DNA of 64,000 nt, from NCBI RefSeq assembly GCF_047663525.1, contig NC_092606.1:6694501-6758500 (forward strand), read 5' to 3'. The notes under the pieces were generated by a model that was not told the DNA's origin, did no database searches, and saw only the letters and a program-made list of their open reading frames with translations. Positions within the stretch are counted from its first letter, which is position 1, and the number at the start of each line of letters is the position of its first letter. Of the stretch, positions 26,701 through 37,800 are shown piece by piece. The position numbers were made by a program, and so were the translations under genes. Source of the DNA: Anas platyrhynchos (taxonomy: Eukaryota > Chordata > Aves > Anseriformes > Anatidae).

Positions 26701-28819
26701 TGCCGTTACCATGCAAATTCCCAGGTTTGGGAGGCTGAAAAAATGGGGGAAAATGCAGCAGAGCTGCTTGGCTGCAGCCTTTCTGAACGGGTGAGTGGTT
26801 TGGTACCTCGCGTCCCGGCTGAGACGGGTGCTGTGAGCAGAAACCAGGAAATTAAAAAAAAAAAGTGGGAAGAGATTGAATGTCTGCCTTATCTTGGCCG
26901 AGAGTACAATAAACATTGGGGATAGAAGAGCTGGCCTTGAAGCTGATGGAAGGGGAACTCGTGCATCGTGCTTTTTGTCCAGGAAAGGGGGCTGAAGATG
27001 GGCTATGGCTGGGGATAAATGTGCTGGCGTGGCCGTGGCTGCCCTGAGGTGGGCTGTGTGTCCTGAAAAAAGCATCCTGAAGGCTCGGAGGTGTTCCTGC
27101 AGAAGAGCTGGGGGTTTCCCGCGTGTGAGCAGCCACTGAGGCTCCCTGGGGAAGCCCCCGTGGATTTTTTCTGCTGTAAAACATAAAAAAGCAGCTTGAG
27201 AGCTGAGCAGGAGCCCGGGCTGTGCGCGAGGGGGCGGCTGCCTGGCGGGGGCTGAGCTCTTCCCGCAGATGAGCCGGGGTGGCAGCGAGGATTTGGGGTT
27301 CATCAGGAGGGGAGGCAACGAAGGAGCAGCACTTCCAACACTTCTCCTCCCCGGCATTTCCCTCCCTGGGTGCCAGTGGCTGGAGCAAACGGGGAGGAGG
27401 AGAGGAGGGAGCCCGCGGGGAGCTGCTGGCAGCCGGGCTCCCTGGCCTGGAGGTTTAGTCTGCGGCTGGGCAGGAGCACAGCCAGCCCTCGCCTGGCTCC
27501 GAGGGAGGGGAGGACAGGGTGCCCTGCCCAAAAGGAGCAGGCGTTTTGCTCGTCTGCAGCCGCATTGCTCGCATTTTTCTTCCCACCCCCTGCCTGGTGC
27601 CATCTCCGCCAGCCCAGTGGTAAATGGGGAGCTCTGCGGTGCTTTAGTGCCTTTGGTGGGGTGGTGTGCCAAGCTCCTGGCTAAATTAAACACCTGGTGG
27701 GGCTGAGGACCTGTTGGGATGCAGAAATGCCCAGGAGCCTGTCCGGGATGGCAGGCAGCAGGCTGTGGGTTCCCCCGAGCTGTGCAGGAGCTGGATGCGT
27801 CCTTAGCAGGGGTGGGCTGGGGTAAAAACCGGCTGCTGTGTGGTTTTGGGGGATAAAATGATGGGCTGGAGGGAGAGCCTGGGTGTAGGTTGGGCAAACT
27901 GCTGTGAACGAGTTGGTGGCTGGTGCCTGCTCTCACATCCCACAGGATGCTGCCCCGGGGAGTGCTTCTGCAATTTTGGGGTCCTTTGGTGTGGCTGGGG
28001 TTTGGTTGGGATCAGCACCTGGCAGCAGGGCAGACACAAGGGGAGCGGGGTCAGGGAGCCACCTCTTCCTCCCGACCCCCTGCGTTCCTCTTCCAAGACC
28101 TCCCCCCGTCTCCCTCCTGCCCCCTGAGCATCGCCTTCTCTTCCCTTCCCAATTCCCCGAACCTGAAACCTCAGCCTCTTTTCCTTCCCAGCCCAGGCAC
28201 AGCTTGGGGTTTGCTGCTTCTCCCTCGGTCCTTTAGGACAGCCACCCAGGAGCTCCTCTAGCCGAGCCTCTGACCCTCCTCTCCTGCCCTGCCACGTCCC
28301 ATCCGCGGCTCTGACTCACTGCTGCGTGCGAGTTCAAATGTCCATGGTCTCCCTCCCGGCTTGGCGAGCTGCCCGAGCCCGAGGAGAGTCACTTTGCCCC
28401 CGCCAATCGAGTTTGGAGTTAATTATCTCTTTGCCTGGACACAGTGTGCCCTTGCGTGCCCGGATGATAAAGCTGCTATCGGCGCAGCGGGGTTCAGAGC
28501 CGGGCAGGGCAGGGGGAGGGGGCGAGGGGTGGCCCAGGGGGGGGCAGAAATTGAGCTGGGGAATTGTGCGAGGGGAAGGGACGAGCTTGGCAGCACGGTG
28601 AGCCACCTGGGGACGTGCAGGCACCTCGCTGGACATGAAAGGACCTCGCCGAACCTGGTGGAAGCTCTCCAAAAATGCCGTGGGGCTGCCTGGTGCTCCT
28701 GGAGCTGGATGCGTAGTGGAAAAGCACCTTCCCAACAGCCTTCAGTTCTGTTCCTCTGTGCCCGTGTGCTGCCGCAGGCGTTCGGTTATTTATTTCTCCT
28801 AATTTCTCTCTCCTTCCAG
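23731..28819 (+). other. POR intron 1, remainder
   Basis: GC-rich intron ending at the TTCCAG acceptor (28819). Apart from the telomere-like tract listed separately, no transposon, RNA gene or exon was recognised. The many open frames here reflect high GC content. Confidence 0.65.
25401..25448 (+). repeat. Interstitial telomere-like (TTAGGG)n tract
   Basis: About eight uninterrupted hexamer units in the TTAGGG orientation, with two TCAGGG variants, lie inside POR intron 1. No subtelomeric repeat is visible on either side. Confidence 0.93.
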
Positions 28820-28833
28820 CCTCTCTGATCGCC

Positions 28834-31800
28834 ATGGGGGACGCAGGCGTGGGCGCGCCTCCCGCGGGCAGCGTGCAGCAGGACTCCTTCTTCAGCATGA
28901 CCGACGTCTTCCTCATCTCCCTCATCACCGGGCTCTTCACCTACTGGTTCTTCTTCCGCAAGAAAAAGGAGGAGATCCCCGAGCTCCCCAAAATCCAGAC
29001 AGCGTAAGTAACAACTCGGGGAGGGGGCAGCGGCTTTCGGTCTTGGTGCCAGTCCCCCTGGGGGCTGGGACTGCAGGCTCCCGGGAGCAGAGGGCTGCTG
29101 GCTGTGTCTGAGGGTGTTTAAATGGGATTTCCAGCCTTTCCCTCAGCTTGTTCCGTGGGGTTTCCAGATGTGGGGTCTTTTTGAGCTGTGCGTTTCCTTC
29201 ACAATGCTGAAATCCCCCTGGAAGAACCAAGCTCCAGCTCTCTTACCCTGCTCCGTGGCTCAAATCAGTAATTTGTCTTGCCAAGCGAGGCGAGAAGAGG
29301 CTTTAAAATCCCCTGGCTGCACTTCAAAATGCTCCGGGATTGCTTTGGCTGTTCTCTTCATTTTCTGATAAGTCACAGATAAATCTGAAGAAAGACGAAT
29401 TTTGTTCTTAAGCAGGTTTCTTCTGTCGGAAATCTTATCTGCTCTTAGCTGTCAGGAGAAGAAATAGGGCCTTGGGAAATGGGGGATAGTTTCTGGGCAC
29501 GAGCTGCTTGGCAGCTCTTACGAAACGTGCCCGGCTTCGCTGCCTGGCCTCTGCGGCAGCAGGAGGCTGGGGAGGGACGGGGAGGGGTCCTTGTTCCACC
29601 CCGTCTGCTCCCGAGGATTTAGGGCCAGGAGCGAGCTGCGGCAGGGGTGGTCTGGGGGAGGTTGGTTCTTCGCCTGGCACGTACAAAACTCAACATCAGT
29701 TTTCTTGCTGGCCTTTTTAAGCCCATTCCTTCTGTTTCTCCTGGGAGCAGGATAACACGGTTGGTACAGGCTGGAAACCCTGCCCCGGAGAGCTCGGGAG
29801 CCGGCGCCGTGCGGTACCGTCCCTCCTGGGATCCGCTCTGAGGATGCAGCTTGCCCCGGGGCAGAAAGCCAGCTCAGTGTTGGGTCTCTGCAGAACCTAA
29901 CCTCTGTGTGGGGTGAATCCTCTGTGTCTGTAGGGCTGGGTGCAGGCTCTCTGCAGCTCCCTGCTGAGCTGGGAGCCGGGTGGGTGGCTGCACAGCCACG
30001 AGGGGCAGGAGCTCTCCGTGGATGGGTCAGGTGAGGCTGTTTGGTGATGAGCCAGGGCACTGCGCAGGAGCCAAGGCATTTTGTACTCCTGTTACCCCGT
30101 GTGGACACAGCACGAGGTTGCGGGCCTCTTATCTCTTTTATCTCCTCGGCTTCTGTAAGTTTTGTGAAGCCCCTGGGTGATGGGAAGAGCAGCACACCCC
30201 TGGTGATCAGCTGTAAGGCAGGCTGCACGCACCAGTGCGCATTTCCTGGGTGGAAAGGGTTTGGGAGAGGAAAAATGTCCCTGGCTGCAGTACCACGTGG
30301 CAAACAGGTGTGTGCGAGGCTGATAGCAGCTATCAGCGAATGATTCCCAGCCTTATCTGGGGCATTTGTTTTGTTGAATCAGTGAAATACTTTCCCTCCC
30401 GTGCCCGCAAGAGCCGTGTGGATGTGTGCGTGCGGAGCCGGGACCGCGATGGGGCACGGCCAGAGAGCGAGCGGAGCTGAGCTGGCTGCAGGAACAGCAC
30501 CAGCAGCTGGAAGTTAGATCCCGACCGACCCCAAAACTCCCATCCTGCCTGTCCTTGTGACATCCCACCAGCACACGCAGCTCTTCCCCAGGCTGCCGTG
30601 ACCTTGCAGAGAAGTGGCGCTGCGGAGGAGCTCGCCAGGCACCCCGGGTGTCTCCTCCTGCCCCGTTGTGCTGCGGGACCCTGAGCTGTGGGTATCATTT
30701 AGGGACCATTTAGGGACTGCCTGGTGGGTTTGCCCATGCTGTGCTGCCTCCTCTGCCTGGCAGACAGCTGGGTGCAGCTGCTGCTTGTGAGCTGCTGGGG
30801 AGGAGCAGCACCTTGTGTCCCCGACAGCCAGGCTGGAAGGCCGCGGTGCTCCCGACCTCGTCTGACACGGTCCCGTTTTGGCAAAGTGACAGCCAGGCAG
30901 GTGAAGAGTGAGAAAAAAAAGCCTTGAAATAGGTTTTTCTATACAGGAAACCTGCCCCTGCTGCAGCCCTGGTGTGGGCATCACAGACCCGTCATGGGTG
31001 ATGGCACGTCCATCCCCTGGGGAGTGGACAGCAGCCTCCTGCAGCTTTGGCACTGTTATTTCATGGCACGTTTGGGTCTGGGAGGGAAAGGAGTTGGGGA
31101 AAATAAGCTCGTTCAGCCTTGGATTTCCTTCCCTGGGGTGGGGCTTCCTTGCTGTTGAGCAAGCAGATGAGGAAAGCAGGTCACCATGGGGCAGGGCAGG
31201 GAGGTCTGGACCCACGGAGGCAGAGGAGCCCTTGGCTGGGGCTGTTTCAGGCTGACGTGGAGAACCTTGGCCTTTGGAGGTGCTGCCTTGCTTCAGCACT
31301 TTCCCTCCAGCTGCGCCTCGACTCACCAAAACGTCCCGATGTGCCTTATCTGGCAGCACGGGGGGACGGTTTCTGACACAGCCCTTTAGCCCCCAGCTTC
31401 AGCCTTGAGAGATTGGGGGACAAAAGGGTTGGACAGGGGTTCAGATGCGTTGTGAGGGGAGCTGCCTGGATGGGTTTGCTGCAAGGTGTGAGAGTGCAAG
31501 CAGGGGCTCCATCCACACGTGGGCTCTGGTGCCGTGGTGCCCTTTTGGGAGCTGCCCACATGCCTCAACCAAGCCAAGGCACAAAGAAAATGCCTCTGCT
31601 GCTGACTGTGGAGGAAGAAATGCACCAAATCCCCTGTTCTGGGTGGGATCTGGGTTGGGTTCACTTTCTGTGGCCCCGCACAACCACGCTCTCCCTCTGC
31701 CTGCGTGTCTGGGGTCCCGGAGAGGGGACAGAGCTGGGACCAGGTACAAGCTCCTTGCAGGCAAGACGTGGTGTACCTGTGCTGTGTGACACACGTGGGG

Positions 31801-34800
31801 CAGCCCAGGGTGCTGCCACCGAGGATTTGTAGCATTTTGGCCATTTTCAGAAGTAATCGAAGCCACCAGCACGTTCCCAGCCACCTGCTCTGCAGATGTC
31901 CCCGGGGAGAGCAGCTCCTGCGCCCCGTGCAGCCACGGCGAGGGTGGCTGTGTGCCCTCTCGGTGACATTATTGGGGCATGCACTCCTTTTCCTATTTCC
32001 TTCCCCTCGGCCAGGCCAGCTCTGCGTGTTCCTCAATCACAGATTTCCTCCCTCCCTCCCTCGTGTGCCTGCGGTGCACAGATTGCTCCCCGGGGAGCCA
32101 CGGGTGAGCCCCCGATGGGCGCACTTGGTGCCAGCCCCCCCCCATCCTCCTCCCCCTCGTCTTTGACGTTGTTTGGGGCAGAAAGGGGCTTATCTCGGCT
32201 CTGCAGCTACACAACCCCCTTCCCTGGTGCTCGTCGGGTTTCCTGTGGCAGGAATTGCTCCAACTTCTCAGCCTGATCAGCTCGCTGCTGCCTGCGTGCG
32301 TCAGAGGCAGAGACCCGCTCCGATTCCATTGGGATTGGGACCCCGGGGGGAACAAACTCCTTGGGGCCACCCCCGGCGTGGCACTGCTCACGCCGTGCCT
32401 GGAACCCTTTCATTCAGCTGCGACGCTGACTTTTGTGTTTTTTTTTTTTTGTTTTGTTTTTTTTAAAAAAAGGAGATATCTAAAAGCAGCTGGATACAAA
32501 CCGTTTCCAAGGTAACGGGGCTGGAGGAGGGTTTTGTGCCCTGTCCCCCCCCCCTTCCCTCCCTGCTCCATGGGGACGGGAGAGGGACGAGCGCTGCGGG
32601 GAATCCTGGGAGGTCTGGTTCCCTGCTCCTAATTCCTCGCTGCCCCTGCTGCCAGATGTTGCTGCCGCGGCTTGGGGCCGCGCGGATCCGCTCGGGACCT
32701 CCCCGAGCTCCTGCTATGACCCGCGCCGGGACCTCTTGCGCCGCCTCTCTTCTCCTTAACAAAAGGCTGACGCCTGGCTTCGGAGCCCGGGGGGAGCAGA
32801 ATGGAGAGGCCTGTCCCTGAATCCCCACCGAGGAGCTAAGTTAGAGCCTTCCCCCAGCGCTCCCCCCGCAGACACGGCCGCCCCGGGACTCTTTGTTTGC
32901 CTGTGCCCTCGCCATGGGATGCGCCTACTCGGTGCCAGGAGAAGAGGCGGCTGTGGCCAGGTGAGTTTGTCTGCCCCACGAAGGGGATGGCTCGGAGCAG
33001 GGGGGAGCTCCCGCTCCCCCCAGGGAGCTGCTTGGGCAGGAGAGTGCAGGGAGAGCCGTGCCGGGAGGCATCTTGCTGCCAGGAGGTCCCTGAGCGCACG
33101 GAGAGCTGTGCCGGGGGGCACCTCGCCGCCAGGAGGTCCCGGCAGTGGTGCCCGAGCCAGAGCAGTGCGTGTCCAGGTTGGTTTCTCTTCGGTGTCTGCC
33201 TGTGCCTTCAGTAGGCAGGACATTTTGGGGGGCTCTGGGAAGGAAAGGTGTGCAGCTGAACCGAGACCGAGGCTTGATGGAGCGGAGACTTTGGTAACGT
33301 TGCTGAGCTGCCGGTGATTTCCTCCCCTCCTCCTGAAATCGAACCAAAAGGGAGCTCTTTGGGCTTGGGCTCTCACCGAGGGCTCTCAGCCTGCACACAC
33401 TAAGCTAACGGAGTTAATCCCTCTCCTCCACCCGGCACTTCTTCTCTCTTACAAACGCTACCCTGAGCTGTCAAACTCTTAAGAGCGGTCGGTGCTAACA
33501 ACGTGATTTTCTGCTACGTTTTCTTTTCGTTCTCTGAGTAGTGAAAACGAGCGTCCTTTCTGTCTTCAGGATCTGTGCTTGGATTTTCAAGCCGCCGTGC
33601 TGAGGCGGTTTCAGGGAGTCCTGTAGCTCTTTTTTGCAGAAGCCAGACTCGTTTCTTCTGTGCCCGAGCCGCAGGCTGCTCCACCACAGCCCCTCGGTGC
33701 GGGCTCGCCTCCTTTGAAAGCCGACCAGCTCCGTGCGTGCCCTTTCTTCTTCTAAAGGGAGCTCGCTGAAAAGATCCCAAACTCTATTTTTTTTTTTTCT
33801 CCTTCCTCTCCAAGCGTTCTGTCAAGCTGCTGACCCAACAGCTATTGTAGCTGGATGGGACGCACCCGCGGCAGCACGGGAAGGCCGAACGGGGGCACAA
33901 AGCGTCCCTCCTGGGAGCACTGCCTCCATGGGAAGCTTTTTTGGGTAGCGTTGGCTCATCTTTCGTTCATGCTGTATGGGAATGTAAGTGCTGGGTGCTG
34001 TGGGGCCTGGTTACGGAGCTCCTTGTGGGGTTGGGGTGCTCGGGGGCGTGCTGGGTTGGACGCCCCCCACCCCGCTGCTCCCTGCGTGCGCTCTGCGAGA
34101 GCCTGCGCAGATCCCCCCCTCCGAGCCACGGGGTTTAGGAAACTGTTAGTGAGCTCTGCACATTCTCACATGGGCCGGAGCCAAAACCATTTGTTTTTTG
34201 CCTGGAGGCTTCTCTCTTCCCACAGGAGACCCAGCCTTGCATTCTTCCATTGTGAAAGAGGAATGGGAACGGGTCCCGCGTTCCCCCCTCTTCCACAGCG
34301 GGGCAGGCAGCAAGTGAGCTCCTGGCACTTGTCCTCCTGCCTTGAAGAGGCTCCGGTGGCAAATCTGCTGCAGCCACAGGGCCTGGGGGTGCCCGGCTTC
34401 CACCGGGGCTGGGTCACTCTCGTGCTGTGACACTAAAAACCGGTGAATGCGCTCAGGGCGCTTAGGGCAGCCGGGTTCTCTTGGCATTCCACCTAGCAGG
34501 GTAGCTGTAGCAGGGCGAGCTTCTGCCTGGCTGATCCTGACACTGGTGTGGTTCATCCCTCGTTCCAAGCAAAGAAAGCCACCTCCGTGCCCTCTGTGCT
34601 GGGGACAGGAGCCCTGGTGTGGGACTGAGCACCGCGGGACCCCGAAGGGCAGCGGTCGCCTTGCCAGCGGCTCCAATCCGCCGCGGAGCCTCTGTGTGTC
34701 CCTGGGGCTCCCGGCTCTGGGATTCGTGTCTGGCACGCTCTGGGAAGGTCTGTTTTGAGGTCAGAACAGCTGGTTTTTAGCCTTGTGTGACTTCAAGCTT

Positions 34801-37800
34801 GGAGAACCCGCCCCTGGGGGCATGGCTGAGAATGCAGGCAGAGGGGGGAGGCAGGGAGCGCTCCCGTCCCTCCTCTCGCACCGTGGTTAATCTGAAGGCA
34901 TCCTCGCATCCCAGCTCCATGAGGTCCCCTCAACCTGCCCGGCGGTTACGGAGCAGTTTTCAGAGTTAAAAGTTTCCTGCTGCCCGGGGCTGAGCTGCTG
35001 GGCTCCTCCTAGCAGCTCGCTGTCCTCTGCTCTGTGGCTGTGTGTGCAGAAGCCACCCTGCAGCTGAGCTGAGTGCTGGGCAGCCCTGGGACAGGCTAAA
35101 CACATGTTTGGTGGGGAATCTCCCTGCTTTGAAAGCCTTCCTGAGACCCGAGATAGGTTGGGGAGCTTTTTTTCCCTACTTGCTTATTCCTGACCTTAAA
35201 GAGCGTGCTCATCTGAGCGGGGATTCCTCCTGTCTTTCAGACCAGCCTCGCCGAGAGACAGCAGCTTCATTGAGAAGATGAAGAAGACGGTAAGCTGCCT
35301 GCGTGCACGCTGTGCTGGGGGGGTGACGGAGCTGGTGGCATTCCCTTGCCCCCAGGGACTGCCAGCTGCCAGCAGGGGGGACCTCTTTGCCCCCAGAGAC
35401 CTGTCTGCTGCAAGGAGCGCCCAGAGACGGGGAGGCAGGAGCAGCTCGAGCGGTCTGTGCACGAGGGTTGCTCTTAGAGAAAGTTAAAGTGACAATTGGA
35501 TGCAAGAAAAAAAAAAAATGTAACATGAGATGGAATTCAGGAGGGAAACGGCAGGGACTTCAAAGTTGTTGACTGCCAGCTGTGTGTCTGTGGGGCTGGT
35601 TCCCGAACCTGGCTCGCTCTGAGATGGGAATTGCACACAGAGCTGGCAGCTGCTGGCTGCTGGACGGCACGCAAGAGGAAGCTTTGGGAAAAGCAAGGGC
35701 TGGATACGTTTCCCATTGTGCATCAAAGTAGCTGGCTTGCTGCAGAGCAGGAGCTCCTGTGCTCGGGCACTTCCCCAAAGCTTTGGCAAAGCTGCTCTCA
35801 TCCAGGGAGTTCCCCGCACAGCCTCGAGGCTGAGAGCAAACCTCGAGGGGTTGTCCTTTGCTTTGGTTTTAGTCCTCCCCGAGTCACCTCGGAGACGAGC
35901 AGGGCGATATTCCTGCTGACAGCTCAGCCTTGAGGTTTCTGCCACGATCCTGGTGGCAGCTCCAGGACGAACGCAGGCTCCTTCCAGCTGCAGGGCTCCT
36001 GGTCCCAGGCTTCTGTGACGAGAAGCACTTCCTCTGCGCCTCTGCCAGATGAGTAATCACCATTTAACGGGGATTTCTTCTTCTCTCCAGGGACGCAACA
36101 TCGTGGTTTTCTACGGCTCCCAGACGGGCACGGCGGAGGAGTTTGCCAATCGCCTCTCCAAGGACGCTCACCGCTACGGCCTCCGCGGCATGGCAGCAGA
36201 CCCCGAGGAGTATGACCTGGTAACTGGGACACAAGCACGGCCTCGGGATGGATCATATCCACCCAGCAGTCCCCAAAAAGCAGACAGAGCTTGGCCACGG
36301 GGCTGTTGCCCTGTTGGCGGTGGTACTCAGAGGAGCAAAGGAGGTTGAATGAGGTGGAGAGGTGCTGAGGTGGGCTCGGTCCTCGTCAGCCTATGGATTT
36401 GGGGTGAACTCTGCAACGTGTCTGGAAAGGGAGGGTAGCCTGGGGTGTTTGGGAGCCGTGTCACACTGTTATCAGTGTGAAAAATGCTCCGTGTTCATTC
36501 TGTAGTCAGCATTGGTCCCATGGGCCTGCAGCAGCCTGGCACAGGGGCACTGATGTTCCGCTCTCAGGATAAAACAATCCTGTCCCGTACAGCCTAGACA
36601 GAAAACCCAATCGCTTTTTTAGGGGGCAGCAGTGCTGATTTCACCCCAGCCCCTGTTGTAATTATTTTGCCGTGCCGTGGTGCTGCTCTGCGCAGCGGGG
36701 CTGTGGCTGTGCTGTAGGAACAGCTGTGCCCGATACCCCTCTCGTGGGATCCCTGGAGCTTTATTCTCTGCTGTGTTGCAGTCGGACCTGAGCCGCCTCT
36801 CCGAGATCGACAAGTCCCTGGCTGTGTTCTGTATGGCCACGTATGGGGAGGGCGACCCCACGGACAATGCCCAGGACTTCTACGACTGGCTGCAGGAGGC
36901 AGACGCCGACCTCTCGGGTCTCCGGTTCGCAGTAAGTCAATTCCTTCCCGTTTCTGCTGCATTTGGGCAGGAAAAGCCCAAAACCCTCCGCTGTGAGCTG
37001 CTCCGTTCCAGTTTCTGCTGCATTTGGGCAGCAAAAGCCAAAAACCTTCCGCTGTGCTTGCACGTGGCTTGGGTAAAGGCACAACATGATGCCTGTGCCT
37101 CGTCTGGATGCGGTCCCTGTTGTCTCTGTCTGCACAGATATTTGCAGGCACGTATCCGGGGGCTTTAAACGCAGCTGCCGGAGCCCTCTCTCCACTCCCT
37201 AAATCATGAGGGTTCGCTGGCGATGCCTCGCCGCAAACAGCCCAGCAGGCATCGAGTGTAAGGTCTGGAAATGAGTTACAGACTGCTGCTGCTGTTCAGA
37301 AGCTAATTGAGCAGCCCTTGGCCACATCTTCTCCCACAAATTAAATCACTCGGAGGAGTGCGTGGCTCTTCTCCTGTGCCGAGCTGAATAATTGGCGGAG
37401 ACACAGCCACCTCGCCTAAACCCCAGCCAAGTTCCTCAGGCTGCATCACAATTGCAAAGGGAGGGGAAAATCCTCTGCTGGAGAGGCGAAGCTGCTCGGC
37501 ACAGAGCAGCCAGGAAGCGTTCGCTGGGTGGTTTTTGGGAGCTGGGGGGGACACAAGTGGTCTGCTGGCAGCACAGCCCCTCGCTGGCCCCTGGGGGAGC
37601 TGGCACAGGCAGCTCCTGCCTGCACGTCCCCTCGCTGTGCCTGAATCCTGGCTCGGAGCAGAGCTGCCAGCTGAGCGAAGCCAGGGGCAGGTTGTAACTC
37701 AGAAAGTTCACAAACAGCTGGTAGGGACCCGGGAGAGTTACTGCTGTCTGCCTTCTGCGTTCCTTATCTCATCATCCTCTGCCTGCTGCTGGCCAGGGGA

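Larger units (their letters stand above)
29004..35240 (+). other. POR intron 2
   Basis: Large GC-rich intron between the anchor exon and exon 3. It holds a candidate alternative first exon (32872-32960), a CpG-rich patch before it and a short tandem duplication (33051-33140). Otherwise no gene or repeat family was recognised. Confidence 0.7.

Noticed and set aside
26674-27936. 420-codon minus-strand open frame in POR intron 1
   Set aside because: A Pro/Ser/Ala-rich translation of GC-rich intron sequence, with no homology I recognise and no splice or promoter context.
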